Part shown: positions 9,741 through 18,370 of the stretch, in pieces
Layout: every line of letters starts with the position of its first letter
How positions within the stretch are numbered: position 1 is the stretch's first letter
Assembly: GCF_005869225.1 (NCBI RefSeq)
Contig: NZ_SWFP01000001.1
Location: forward strand, 1,240,001 to 1,304,000
Length of the DNA stretch: 64,000 bases
DNA from: Dyadobacter bucti
GTDB taxonomy: Bacteria; Bacteroidota; Bacteroidia; Cytophagales; Spirosomataceae
Direction: 5' to 3'
Notes under the pieces: generated by a model
Databases searched by the model: none
Seen by the model: the letters and a program-made list of their open reading frames with translations, nothing else
What the model was told of the DNA's origin: nothing
Position numbers and translations under genes: made by a program

Positions 9741-10411
9741 TTTATATCTTCAAGTTTTTGTCCCAACAATTCCTCAAGGCTGCTTTTCGCAATCAATACG
9801 TCACCTTCCGCATTGATGATCATCTGCTGGTGGTCCGAGTGTGTAATCAGCACCTGGTTATAGTTCTGCAACGTCTCTTCACCCTTTTCAAACTTGTGTT
9901 TAATGCTTGCCATCATACTTTCCACATCCAGGATAGCGGCGGACCGCACCCGCAGCACGGCCAGTTTTTGTATGTATGTAAAATATCTTTTTTTAACTTC
10001 CGCCTCCATATTCAGGTCAAAAGCCTGTTTGTCAAACTGTGCCGCCGCATACTCGCCCTTCGCCTGCTTCACCTGATTCGGCTTTTGGAGGAATGAACCG
10101 ATATTGGCAAAAAAGCCAAACTGATAGCCGCCCAGAAAACTCGGTGAAATGGTGGCTGTGTTATTATTCGGGCTGTAGAGGTAGGAGAATGAAAAAATAT
10201 CGAAATACGACAGCTTGGCTCTCTTCACACCGTTCTCCGCAACTGAGAGCCGGGCGTCGTACATTTTATTTTTAGGATAATTAGCCTTGGACACGGCAAT
10301 GAGTTTTTCGAGGTAAGAATAAGAAACATCCCTACTCAAAGATTCCTGCGCCTCAGTGCTGTGAATGATAAAAAACAGAGGAATCAAAAACACTGCGTAC
10401 TTCATCTGCAT
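9737..10411 (-). CDS. Short TolC-like outer membrane protein
   Basis: This 224-residue protein has a signal peptide ending near STEAQ. Its long amphipathic helices resemble outer membrane efflux (TolC/OEP) proteins, with a beta-rich insertion (SYLYSPNNNTATISPSFLGGY) where the barrel strands should be. Ordinary TolC proteins have about 420-480 residues made of two homologous halves. Only one half-like unit is present here. It starts the minus-strand polysaccharide operon and its stop overlaps the start of the Wzz-like gene (ATGA), so export of the polymer is the likely role. The reading frame looks intact, so this may be a genuine half-size form rather than a broken gene. Confidence 0.7.
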   Translation of the reverse strand: MQMKYAVFLIPLFFIIHSTEAQESLSRDVSYSYLEKLIAVSKANYPKNKMYDARLSVAENGVKRAKLSYFDIFSFSYLYSPNNNTATISPSFLGGYQFGFFANIGSFLQKPNQVKQAKGEYAAAQFDKQAFDLNMEAEVKKRYFTYIQKLAVLRVRSAAILDVESMMASIKHKFEKGEETLQNYNQVLITHSDHQQMIINAEGDVLIAKSSLEELLGQKLEDIK

Positions 10412-10503
10412 TAATTTTAAAAAATAAATTATTAAAAACTACTTTTATTAACGGTATAGAAATTATACTGCAACTAAATCAAACTTCACTATTCTTCATC
10501 CTA

Positions 10504-11121
10504 ATGTCTATCTCTGAACGAATCCGAAAAAACGCCCGGCTTAAAAAGTTTTTTCACTGGCTCCTTATTCCCACCAACCAGGCACGTCCGAGGCTCTGGG
10601 TCAGGCTTTTTTTAAACAGGTTTTATCATCGGAAAGGCCGGGGCGTAATTATCCGGCACTGGGTAAGGATGGATGTTGTCCCCTTCAATCACTTCTCGAT
10701 CGGGAACAATTCGACGATAGAAGATTTCAGTACTATTAATAATGGAGTGGGTAATGTTGAAATCGGAGAGAACTCCCTGATCGGTCTTGGAAATGTGATC
10801 ATCGGGCCCGTGAAAATCGGCAATAATGTTATTCTTGCCCAGAACATCGTGGCCAGCGGCCTGAACCACAATTATACTGATATTGAACAGCCCATACACA
10901 AACAAGGGGTGAGCGTTGCGCCTATTGTGATCGGTGACGACTGCTGGATCGGTGCCAACACCGTTATCACGGCAGGCGTTACCATCGGCAAACATTCGGT
11001 TGTTGCAGCTGGCGCGGTTGTTACCAAAGACATTCCACCCTATTCTGTCGCGGTCGGCAATCCTTCCCGCGTCATCAAAAAATATGACGAAACACAAAAA
11101 GAATGGGTAAAAATCTATTGA
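10504..11121 (+). CDS. Hexapeptide-repeat acyltransferase
   Basis: This 205-residue protein is a left-handed beta-helix (LbH) acyltransferase of the WbbJ/maltose O-acetyltransferase type. From about residue 60 it shows repeating hexapeptides with I/V/L every sixth residue (IEDFSTINNG, IGENSLIGLG, IGNNVILAQN, VIGDDCWIGANTVITAGVTIG). A loop with His122 (GLNHNY) matches the catalytic histidine region. The end AVGNPSRVIKKYD is typical of the family. It likely transfers an acetyl group from acetyl-CoA to a sugar of the polysaccharide. It is transcribed divergently from the TolC-like gene and convergently with the sugar transferase gene. Confidence 0.85.
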   Translation: MSISERIRKNARLKKFFHWLLIPTNQARPRLWVRLFLNRFYHRKGRGVIIRHWVRMDVVPFNHFSIGNNSTIEDFSTINNGVGNVEIGENSLIGLGNVIIGPVKIGNNVILAQNIVASGLNHNYTDIEQPIHKQGVSVAPIVIGDDCWIGANTVITAGVTIGKHSVVAAGAVVTKDIPPYSVAVGNPSRVIKKYDETQKEWVKIY

Positions 11122-11158
11122 CATATTGATGAATAACTGGTGCAGATCGCTTTGATTC

Positions 11159-12376
11159 TCAGACGTTTTCCGATTGCAGCAACGCAGGAAACGTTTTAAG
11201 AATGATCTGCATATCCATTTTGAATGAAAACTCTTTGGCGTAGGTGATATCAAGCTGGGTTCTTTCTTCCTCAGACATATCGGCTTTACCTTTCCCCCTT
11301 TTCGTTACCTGCCAGAGACCCGTCAGACCGGCAGGCCCAGCAAACCTCAGTATCTTATCATCTGTGGTCATTTTTTCTGCTTCATACAGAGGCAGCGGAC
11401 GATTCCCTACCAGCGACATGTCCCCTTTCAGGATATTGATCAGCTGTGGCAATTCATCCAAGGAAGAATTTCTGAGAAACTGTCCGAAACGCGTGATACG
11501 CGGGTCGTTCTGAAATTTCATGAATGCCGCTTTCTGCTCCTTCTGAAAATGATAAAGTTTTTCGCAGATCTCTTTTCCGTCCAGGAAGAGCAGGCTTTTG
11601 CACTGGCCGCCAGCGAGGCAGTCCTCACACAACCCGCTGTGTTCCATTTGCTGCTGGACAGGCTCCGGCGCTTTGTTATACATACTCAGGGCTGCCATTT
11701 TTCTGATCATCTGGTCGGCGTCTGTCCGCATGGTACGGAACTTGTAGAGGTCGAAAATCTTATAACCACTGCCTACCCTTTTGGATCTGTAGAATACGGG
11801 GCCTTTGGAATCGAGCCGGATTAATAATGCAACCAGCAAAAAGACCGGCAACAACAATATGACTGCCCCGCCTGTCGTGATCACGTCAATAGCCCTTTTC
11901 CAAAATGGGGTGCGACTTTGCTGCGACCCTATTTTCTGGGACGCTTTGTTGGCTACATACCATTGACGTTTTTTGAAGTATCTGATGCGCGTAATCAGGT
12001 TTCCGTCATCGAATTTCACGGAAAAGATATCGTCGGCATGCTTCTTCCTGGCATTTTCAATGTCGGCACGTCTGAGGTTTTCAACGAGGATCACAAAAGG
12101 GATGTTACCGAACCCCGAGCTGCTCCGGATCGTATCCAATAGTTCCCACCCACCGCTGTCGGCATGCGCCAGGATCACATCGGCCGGGAAATTCTCATGC
12201 AGGGCTTCGAGAACGCTCTCTTTCCTATCGAAATACTCAGCCTGCAGTTCATTTTCGAATTTTTCCGAAAAACGTAAAAATTGTTCCAGGTCTGTGTTCA
12301 GGTACATGACCCTGAAATGCGGCGCACGAGATTTCTTCTCAACAACCATTTCCGGAGATTCGCTTGTCAATTCCAT
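11159..12376 (-). CDS. Receiver-like/polyprenyl-phosphate sugar-1-phosphate transferase fusion
   Basis: The C-terminal part (about residue 165 on) of this 405-residue protein is a bacterial sugar transferase (WcaJ/PglC-like). It has a hydrophobic hairpin (ITTGGAVILLLPVFLLVALL), then KGPVFYRSKRVG, YKFRTM, SLDELPQLINILKGDM and SLVGNRP. It would load the first sugar phosphate onto undecaprenyl phosphate. The N-terminal 140 residues resemble a receiver fold without a clear acidic pocket. The catalytic domain has a Cys-rich insertion (CEDC, GGQCKS, GKEIC at roughly residues 250-270) that most homologues lack and that could bind metal. The gene follows a response regulator by 12 nt, so they are probably cotranscribed. 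Confidence 0.85.
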   Translation of the reverse strand: MELTSESPEMVVEKKSRAPHFRVMYLNTDLEQFLRFSEKFENELQAEYFDRKESVLEALHENFPADVILAHADSGGWELLDTIRSSSGFGNIPFVILVENLRRADIENARKKHADDIFSVKFDDGNLITRIRYFKKRQWYVANKASQKIGSQQSRTPFWKRAIDVITTGGAVILLLPVFLLVALLIRLDSKGPVFYRSKRVGSGYKIFDLYKFRTMRTDADQMIRKMAALSMYNKAPEPVQQQMEHSGLCEDCLAGGQCKSLLFLDGKEICEKLYHFQKEQKAAFMKFQNDPRITRFGQFLRNSSLDELPQLINILKGDMSLVGNRPLPLYEAEKMTTDDKILRFAGPAGLTGLWQVTKRGKGKADMSEEERTQLDITYAKEFSFKMDMQIILKTFPALLQSENV

Positions 12377-12388
12377 TGGTGACAGTAA

Positions 12389-12778
12389 TTAAGAGTAGCG
12401 TTTACTTCGGCGCAGGATCGCGTTGATCTTGGCATGTACTTCCATGGGGTTGAACGGCTTGACCATAAAATCGTCAGCTCCCAGGTTCAGGCACTGGATC
12501 CGTTCACTGCTTTCATCTGATCCGGAAAGGATAACGACGGGGATGTCAGCATACAAATTGCTCGCCTTCGCCACCTTCAAAAACTCTTTTCCGCTGAGAT
12601 TAGGCATATTTAAATCCGCGATGATCAGATCCGCCTTGTTACCCTCTTCGAGCCAAAGCATCCCCTCGGACCCATCACTTTTAATTACTACGTTAAAATC
12701 CTTTTTTAGAAAATGTTCAAGAATCTTCGTGATACTCGGTTCATCATCTATTATTAACAGACTTTTCTTATTGTCCAT
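12389..12778 (-). CDS. Stand-alone response regulator (receiver only)
   Basis: This 129-residue protein is a single receiver domain. The acidic pocket is D11-D12, the phospho-acceptor is Asp55 (IIADLNMP), the conserved Ser/Thr strand is VVILSGSDE and the conserved lysine is in MVKPFN. There is no output domain. It lies 12 nt upstream of the sugar transferase that carries its own receiver-like domain, so it may act on polysaccharide initiation by protein contact. The partner kinase could be the hybrid kinase at 859-3468. Both links are inference from context. Confidence 0.88.
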   Translation of the reverse strand: MDNKKSLLIIDDEPSITKILEHFLKKDFNVVIKSDGSEGMLWLEEGNKADLIIADLNMPNLSGKEFLKVAKASNLYADIPVVILSGSDESSERIQCLNLGADDFMVKPFNPMEVHAKINAILRRSKRYS

Positions 12779-13272
12779 AGGTTAAATAAATATCTTTCTG
12801 ATAATTCTTTTGTGGGCTAATTTCCAATTCGGGGGATATGCATTTACAGCGACCGAAACAAGAAGCTGAAACTACATGTAAGTACGCGAATTAATTTTGT
12901 AGAATTAATAATAAAACCGTCGATAACAAAATTTCCCTTAATAAATTATACGGCACTGCTTTAAATGTTTCTTTCCCAGCGTTCTGCTCTGAATTTTACT
13001 CAAATGTTTTGTTCAATTTAGTAATGTGTATAAAATATAGGAAACCGGTTGTGTGGGGGTGAATAGATAAATCTAAGAAGTAAAAATAAATACTTGTAAC
13101 AATAAGTCAAAAAATTAACAACCTAAATAGCAAATTTAGTTCAATTAATTCTACATGTAGCTTCAAATTCGAAATTTTCGGAAGATATACGGGCGAGTAT
13201 GCCGTTGAACATTACTTCGGCAACAAATAGTATTTTTCTTTGGTGACAAGCTCGGGAAAAGAACCTGTGCCT
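12779..13272. other. AT-rich gene-free stretch
   Basis: No convincing coding frame was seen in these 494 bases between the response regulator start and the anti-sigma gene end. A short 11-12-mer appears twice in inverted orientation (TGTAGAATTAAT near 12898-12909 and ATTAATTCTACA at 13144-13155). The stretch should include the promoter of the response regulator/sugar transferase unit. Confidence 0.5.
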
Positions 13273-14301
13273 TTACTGGCGAGAGCCGAAATGGATTGTT
13301 ACCTCTGCTGTTTTGAGGATTTTTTCGCCATTGGAGATGGCCGGCAGCCACGCGGGCCCCTCTTTCAGGATACGAATGGCCTGATCATAAAGCAGTTGAT
13401 CACCTTTGGGAGAAAACCCGGTAAGTGATCCGTCCGATCCTACCAAAAATGTTACTGTCACTATCCCTTTGATCGCCGCATCTTTGGTTTTGGTTTCCAG
13501 GTAATCCTGGTAAGACAGCCAGCCGCCTAGTGGCATAGGCGAGTTATTCCTGGCGATCAGGCCACCGGAGCGGCCTGAAGCTGCCAGAGGAGAAACGGGA
13601 GCCGCAGACCGGGCATTGACATTTTCCGGAAGTACCGTAGTTTTTTTGGGCGTAACCAAAACAGTTCTCAGGGAATCCAGGTTAAATTGCTGAGGCTTGG
13701 CAGGAATAAATGCATCCGGGGAATTAATGTCCAGAGTTTCCCTTTCCACCTGAATTTCGCTTTCCGCTGCTTCGGTAATCGCTGCAATGCGTTCACCAGC
13801 GAGAAAATCTTTCACAGGAGATTGTAACGCACCGGCAGGAACTTCGGCTTTTTTATAATTGCCAGATAATACTTCACCGGGGTTTTTACGCGGTGCGACT
13901 GTGTGGGAAGGTTTAGTTTCTTTGATGACCGGAAGTGTAGCGGGAACTTCTTCTACCCCCACTTCTGCCGTTTCAGAAGATAATGAACCCTTTTGGGTCT
14001 GCCAGAAAACACCGATCACAATGATGATCGATGCAGCGGCTCCATAAGTCCAAAGTGGAATTATGCCTTTTCGTTTTTCCGGAACCCGCTCATAAAGTCG
14101 CGCCGACAGGTCTTTTTTTACTTGATCAATGTCTGTTTCATCGTCGAGCATTGCCGCAAATCCTTCATAGGCATCGGCCACAAGAGGTTCATCAAGCATC
14201 TTTTTTTCTAATTGATGCTGCTCTTCGAAAGACATCTCACCGTAATAATACCGGCGGAAATCTTCAAAACCAGGATGTTGCGTTGAGTCAGTTGCTGCCA
14301 T
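13273..14301 (-). CDS. Anti-sigma-factor-like membrane protein with TonB C-terminal-like domain
   Basis: The layout of this 342-residue protein is an N-terminal cytoplasmic helical domain (1-78, with RRYYYGEMSFEEQHQLEKK) of the kind that binds ECF sigma factors, one membrane span at about 80-100, a long low-complexity periplasmic linker, and a C-terminal domain from about residue 255 (IKGIVTVTFLVGSDGSLTGF then GPAWLPA) that resembles TonB_C. The start overlaps the end of the sigma factor gene by 14 nt, so the pair is coupled. It probably holds the sigma factor inactive at the membrane. The TonB_C-like end may sense an envelope partner. No cysteine-histidine zinc site is visible. Confidence 0.75.
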   Translation of the reverse strand: MAATDSTQHPGFEDFRRYYYGEMSFEEQHQLEKKMLDEPLVADAYEGFAAMLDDETDIDQVKKDLSARLYERVPEKRKGIIPLWTYGAAASIIIVIGVFWQTQKGSLSSETAEVGVEEVPATLPVIKETKPSHTVAPRKNPGEVLSGNYKKAEVPAGALQSPVKDFLAGERIAAITEAAESEIQVERETLDINSPDAFIPAKPQQFNLDSLRTVLVTPKKTTVLPENVNARSAAPVSPLAASGRSGGLIARNNSPMPLGGWLSYQDYLETKTKDAAIKGIVTVTFLVGSDGSLTGFSPKGDQLLYDQAIRILKEGPAWLPAISNGEKILKTAEVTIHFGSRQ

Positions 14302-14875
14302 TTTTATCCATGCAAATTTTCAGGTTCCGCTTTCCGTTCTGGATATAGCTCTTCACTTTATTAAAATCAAAACCGGTTTCGTCGGATATTTCCCGGTAAC
14401 ATTTCTCCCTGAGAAAAAACAATTCGACGCTCGTTCGCTGCTCGTAAACCAGTCTTTCCATGCATTTTTCAAGTACCTTTAGATTGATCTCTATCTCAGA
14501 ATGCCCTTCATCGTCATTCATATCATATTTCAGATCTCCCCTTTCCTGCTTTTCGTCGATTGCTTCAAAGACCCGCCTTCCCCTGATCCGCATCAGACAA
14601 AAATTTCTTGCAACAGTATGCAGCCAGCTCTTTAAATTGTCGATTTCATGTGTTTTGAGGTCTGTAACGAGTTTTTCGAAAATCTGCATCACGGCATCCT
14701 TGCTTTCTTCTTCCTGCCGGAGGTATTTATAACAAATTCCAAACACCATTTCCATATAAGGCTCATACAGTGCGCCCAGCAGACGAATGTCCCCGGTTCT
14801 GCGATAAGCCAGCAGTTTTTCCGCTTCGGCAGGCGGTTCCGTCTTTTTATTCTTTAATAACCTTAAAAACCTCAC
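14288..14875 (-). CDS. ECF-type RNA polymerase sigma factor
   Basis: This 195-residue protein is a sigma-70 family factor of extracytoplasmic-function size. Region 2 is visible around YMEMVFGICYKYL followed by an acidic helix (ESKDAVMQIFEKLV) and LKSWLHTVARNFCLMRIRGRR. Region 4 is a helix-turn-helix around LREKCYREISDETGF ending VKSYIQNGKRNLK. The anti-sigma-like gene overlaps its end. The promoter region is shared with the divergent VWA-domain gene at 15015, suggesting that this gene is part of the regulon, possibly through the nested palindrome at 14917-14990. Confidence 0.88.
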   Translation of the reverse strand: MRFLRLLKNKKTEPPAEAEKLLAYRRTGDIRLLGALYEPYMEMVFGICYKYLRQEEESKDAVMQIFEKLVTDLKTHEIDNLKSWLHTVARNFCLMRIRGRRVFEAIDEKQERGDLKYDMNDDEGHSEIEINLKVLEKCMERLVYEQRTSVELFFLREKCYREISDETGFDFNKVKSYIQNGKRNLKICMDKNGSN

Positions 14876-14916
14876 AAGTGCACGCTTGATGAAAACTCTT
14901 TTACGGTAACTGCTTA

Positions 14917-14990
14917 TGGATGCAGCTGTTTATAAAATTCCATAAAAAAAGTTTAAAAAATTTATGGAATTACCCGCCGGTCTGCATCCA
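14917..14990. promoter_or_regulatory. Nested palindrome in the sigma/VWA divergent promoter region
   Basis: Two inverted repeats are nested. The outer one is TGGATGCAG (14917-14925) with CTGCATCCA (14982-14990), and the inner one is AATTCCATAAA (14936-14946) with TTTATGGAATT (14961-14971). Both are perfect. They occupy most of the 139-bp gap between the divergent sigma factor and VWA genes. They could be operators for a dimeric regulator or a mirrored pair of sigma-factor promoters. Confidence 0.65.
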
Positions 14991-15014
14991 GCAACAAACT
15001 AATCATTCCAGACC

Positions 15015-16895
15015 ATGAAAGGAAAGCTAATTATCCTGTTTGCACTGCTTTTCAGTGCATTTTACCTTGTCCCAGACAAGAAAATAACCGGCACCGTGAC
15101 CGATACAGCTGGAAAAACCATTTCCGGCGTATCTGTAACAGTGTACGGAACCAGCATTGCGGCCACAACGGATTCGCTCGGAAAGTATGCGATCCGTGTG
15201 CCCGTAAATACCCGATCGGTAAGATTCAGCCATGCAAATTATCAAACGAGGGAGGTGCGGCTGGCTTCCGGTTCGGAATTAAATGTTCAATTGAGCCCCG
15301 CTGTTGTGGATTTGGTGCCTGGGCTCCTCGACGAATTAATTGACCTGGCCCAATCAAAACCGAAAAATATCGGCGAGTATGAAGTAGCGTTCAAAACGAT
15401 GACTTCACCGGCCGCAGCATCTTACGGTGGACGAATTCTCCCACGGGCTGAAATGAATACCGAAAATTACAAACCTGTCAATGAAAACGGTTTTCAGATC
15501 GCCGCGCAGCAGCCGGTAACTACTTTTTCCATCGACGTTGACCGTGCGGCTTACAGCAATGTCCGCCGATTTCTGAATATGGGACAAATGCCGCCCGTCG
15601 ATGCCGTAAGGATCGAGGAAATGATCAATTATTTTGATTACACCTACCCGCAACCGAAGGGCGAGCACCCTGTTTCTGTTACCACCGAGCTGACAGATTC
15701 TCCCTGGAACAAAGGATTAAAACTGCTGCATGTGGGCTTGCAGGCCAAATCGGTTTCCAATAAAAATCTCCCTTCTTCCAATCTCGTTTTCCTGGTCGAT
15801 GTCTCCGGTTCCATGGCCGATCAGAACAAACTCCCTCTGCTGAAACAGGCTTTTAAACTGCTGGTAGACCAATTACGGGCAGAAGATAAAATTTCGCTGG
15901 TGATGTACGCGGGGGCCGCAGGTGTGATTTTGCCTCCGACTTCCGGCAGTGACAAAATGAAAATCAAGGAAGCACTGGAAAATCTGGAAGCGGGAGGCTC
16001 CACGGCCGGTGGGGACGGGATTGAGCTGGCTTACAAACTCGCCAAAGAGAATTTTCTGAAAAACGGTAATAACAGGGTCATACTCGCCACAGATGGCGAC
16101 TTCAATGTAGGGATAGCCAGTGAAGGCGAATTGCAGCGCCTGATCGAGCGGAAGCGAAAGGACGGGATTTACCTCAGCGTGTTTGGATTTGGTATGGGTA
16201 ATTATAAGGATAACAATATGGAAACCCTTGCCGACAAGGGCAACGGAAATTACGCTTACATTGATAATATACAGGAGGCCAGGAAAGAATTTGTACAGGA
16301 ATTTGGCGGCACTTTGTTCACGGTTGCCAAAGACGTAAAAATCCAGATTGAATTTAATTCGGCATTTGTACAAGCCTACCGGTTAATCGGTTATGAGAAC
16401 AGGGCTTTAAAAAACGAAGAATTTCACGACGACCAGAAAGATGCCGGCGAAATGGGTTCAGGGCATACAGCTACCGCTATTTACGAAATTATCCCGGCAG
16501 GACTTAACAACCATTATCTGCCCAGGACGGATCCATTGAAATATCAAAAAAGCGAACTCTCCGGTGCCGGAAAAACGGATGAACTGCTGACGCTGAAAAT
16601 CCGCTATAAAAAACCTGACAGCGAGAAAAGCATACTGTTTGATATGCCGGTCAAAAATGCCCCAAGACCTTTTGCATCGTGCTCCGAAAACCTGCGATTT
16701 TCTGCGGCCGTCGCTGCCTATGGCCTGCTTCTCCGTAACTCGGACTACAAGGGAAATGCGAGCTATGAGTCAGTCCTATACCTTGCAAAAAATGCTTTAG
16801 GTACAGATGAAGAAGGTTACAGGGCCGAATTTGTGAGGCTCGTAAAAACAACGCAAATGCTCGACAGCCGGAAGGAAACTGCCAGGAAGGATTAA
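15015..16895 (+). CDS. VWA-domain (YfbK-like) secreted or envelope protein
   Basis: This 626-residue protein has a signal-like N-terminus, then a carboxypeptidase-regulatory-like beta domain (about 23-95, ITGTVTDTAGKTISGVSVTV). An N-terminal VWA-associated region (VTTFSIDVDRAAYSNVRRFL) follows, and then a VWA domain with an intact MIDAS motif D262-V-S-G-S266 and the downstream ATDGDFN loop. The C-terminal part matches the DUF3520/YfbK-type tail. It is divergent from a sigma/anti-sigma pair across a palindrome, an arrangement that suggests control by that sigma factor. The binding partner is unknown. A role in envelope protein interactions is inference. Confidence 0.85.
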   Translation: MKGKLIILFALLFSAFYLVPDKKITGTVTDTAGKTISGVSVTVYGTSIAATTDSLGKYAIRVPVNTRSVRFSHANYQTREVRLASGSELNVQLSPAVVDLVPGLLDELIDLAQSKPKNIGEYEVAFKTMTSPAAASYGGRILPRAEMNTENYKPVNENGFQIAAQQPVTTFSIDVDRAAYSNVRRFLNMGQMPPVDAVRIEEMINYFDYTYPQPKGEHPVSVTTELTDSPWNKGLKLLHVGLQAKSVSNKNLPSSNLVFLVDVSGSMADQNKLPLLKQAFKLLVDQLRAEDKISLVMYAGAAGVILPPTSGSDKMKIKEALENLEAGGSTAGGDGIELAYKLAKENFLKNGNNRVILATDGDFNVGIASEGELQRLIERKRKDGIYLSVFGFGMGNYKDNNMETLADKGNGNYAYIDNIQEARKEFVQEFGGTLFTVAKDVKIQIEFNSAFVQAYRLIGYENRALKNEEFHDDQKDAGEMGSGHTATAIYEIIPAGLNNHYLPRTDPLKYQKSELSGAGKTDELLTLKIRYKKPDSEKSILFDMPVKNAPRPFASCSENLRFSAAVAAYGLLLRNSDYKGNASYESVLYLAKNALGTDEEGYRAEFVRLVKTTQMLDSRKETARKD

Positions 16896-16956
16896 GATGG
16901 CATCGGCCCGGCGATATTCGTTTGTCGGGCTGAGCGCCAATTGACAATGTAAAAAG

Positions 16957-16990
16957 CAACCTGAGCGGACGGCGCGGCCGGCTCAGGTTG
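16957..16990. terminator. Hairpin between convergent genes
   Basis: A perfect 10-bp stem (CAACCTGAGC at 16957-16966, GCTCAGGTTG at 16981-16990) with a GC-rich 14-nt loop lies between the VWA gene and the convergent DUF4202 gene. A short A run (16951-16955) would give a U tract on the minus strand. Confidence 0.6.
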
Positions 16991-17013
16991 ACAAATGCCC
17001 TCAGTGCAACAGC

Positions 17014-17595
17014 TTAGTCATTTAAGGACTTCGCAAGTAAAGCCTTCGCTGCTTCGCTGAACTGGATGGTTGCGGTTGCTTCTCTGCCCGGTGCACTCAT
17101 CTTGGCCCAGGTTTTTTGCAAAATATCGATCATTTTTTCCTCTGTCAGTTTTGTTATCAGATCATCGAACTGGTATTGCAGGAAAACCAGGCATAGCGCA
17201 TTTTCCATGGTCTGCACCTCAGGATCAGACTTCAGCCTTTGTTTTAAAACAATTTGCCGGACGCGGTCGATCGTATCTGCATCAAATCCAACCGATGTGA
17301 GAATTTCCGTTGCCTTGGCGGCATGATATCTGGACAGGTCACTTCTCCATTTAAGGTATCCGACCCGCCCCTCCGGATAGTTGCTCCGGGGGCTTTCCCA
17401 TCTGCCGATATGCTGGCACCGCGACGCAAGCAGCAGGCTTTCACTCGCATCGGGATCAAGTTTTGTAACCCATTCGTGCAATTTCAGGGCATAGAAATAT
17501 TCGACAGGATACTCCTTTTCTTCATAAACCAGGTGCTCCGGGGAGTTTTTGTTATATGCATCGAAAAGTTCGAAAGCTTGTTCAAGTTTTGTCAT
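17014..17595 (-). CDS. DUF4202-family protein
   Basis: This 193-residue, fully helical, soluble protein has the signature stretch SRCQHIGRWESPRSNYPEGR then GYLKWRSDLSRYHA. That matches my memory of DUF4202 proteins, which are common in Bacteroidota. The His/Asp/Arg pattern is reminiscent of HD-type metal-binding helices, but no full HD motif is visible. It follows the lipoprotein gene by 24 nt and is probably cotranscribed with it. The function is unknown. Confidence 0.75.
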   Translation of the reverse strand: MTKLEQAFELFDAYNKNSPEHLVYEEKEYPVEYFYALKLHEWVTKLDPDASESLLLASRCQHIGRWESPRSNYPEGRVGYLKWRSDLSRYHAAKATEILTSVGFDADTIDRVRQIVLKQRLKSDPEVQTMENALCLVFLQYQFDDLITKLTEEKMIDILQKTWAKMSAPGREATATIQFSEAAKALLAKSLND

Positions 17596-17619
17596 GGTGA
17601 ATTTGGGAAGTACCCGCAG

Positions 17620-18084
17620 TTATTTTTCACTTGTAAATTTCAACGCGATTTTCGTCATCCGCGGGTAGTCGTATGCAGTACTCTGGGTTTTCATAATAAA
17701 CGAGCCTTCCCGGACATCCTCCGGCGCAATCGTCCACTCACCTCCTTTTACCGACTCATCGACCGCGCCCACACTTATGTTCTTTTCATTCGTTTTCCAT
17801 TTCAGAGCAAATGGTTTAGTATCCCCTTTGAACATACCTGTAAAACTGCCGTCCCTATTGATCTTCACTGTTTCCATATACCTTTCGAAATCGATGCTGC
17901 CAAACTGCTGATTCATTTTCCCATCCCTGAAGGTAACAGCATCATTGACAGTTATTTCGTTGATGTACCAAGTTGGGGAACCGGTAAGTATGTCTGCGGC
18001 TTCTCCTGCACTACCCGCGCCGTTTTTGCAGGCGGACAAAATAAATATACCCGAAACAATGATCAGTGTTTTTCTAAAAAACAT
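17620..18084 (-). CDS. Small predicted lipoprotein
   Basis: This 154-residue protein begins with a lipoprotein signal peptide (FFRKTLIIVSGIFILSAC, lipobox LSAC with Cys19). The mature part alternates polar and hydrophobic residues in a beta-rich pattern (SFTGMFKGDTKPFALKW, GGEWTIAPEDV, MTKIALKFTSEK) and resembles lipocalin-like Bacteroidota lipoproteins. It likely sits in the outer membrane facing the periplasm. The start is the ATG just after an AT-rich region with no upstream gene on this strand. No specific function can be given. Confidence 0.7.
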   Translation of the reverse strand: MFFRKTLIIVSGIFILSACKNGAGSAGEAADILTGSPTWYINEITVNDAVTFRDGKMNQQFGSIDFERYMETVKINRDGSFTGMFKGDTKPFALKWKTNEKNISVGAVDESVKGGEWTIAPEDVREGSFIMKTQSTAYDYPRMTKIALKFTSEK

Positions 18085-18370
18085 TGCTGAGATGGTTAAA
18101 TGTACATTTACAAATATAGGGACATCCTAAAACAAAAAAACTCAAACAACTCCCGTTCGCAAATCTGTCAGATATTTTGGTTGGCGCGTGACAGCAAATG
18201 CGAATATCATAGGCACAGGTTTCCGTCAACCGCTCCGCGGCTCCGGTAAATGCATATTCCATTCTGGTAAATGCGGGCAGAAAAAGCGATGCTTGTGTCT
18301 TTACGTTTGAGCTGAATATTGCAGGTGAGAGGACAAAGGATTATTCATGACTGGTCGCCGATTTGCCGGA

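Noticed and set aside
12898-13155. Inverted 12-mer in the long AT-rich gap as an insertion element
   Set aside because: The match is short and AT-rich, so chance is likely. No transposase or target duplication is visible.
18074-18262. 62-codon minus-strand frame before the small lipoprotein gene
   Set aside because: It overlaps the lipoprotein start and reads as an unstructured cysteine-rich sequence. Coincidental frames of this size are common.
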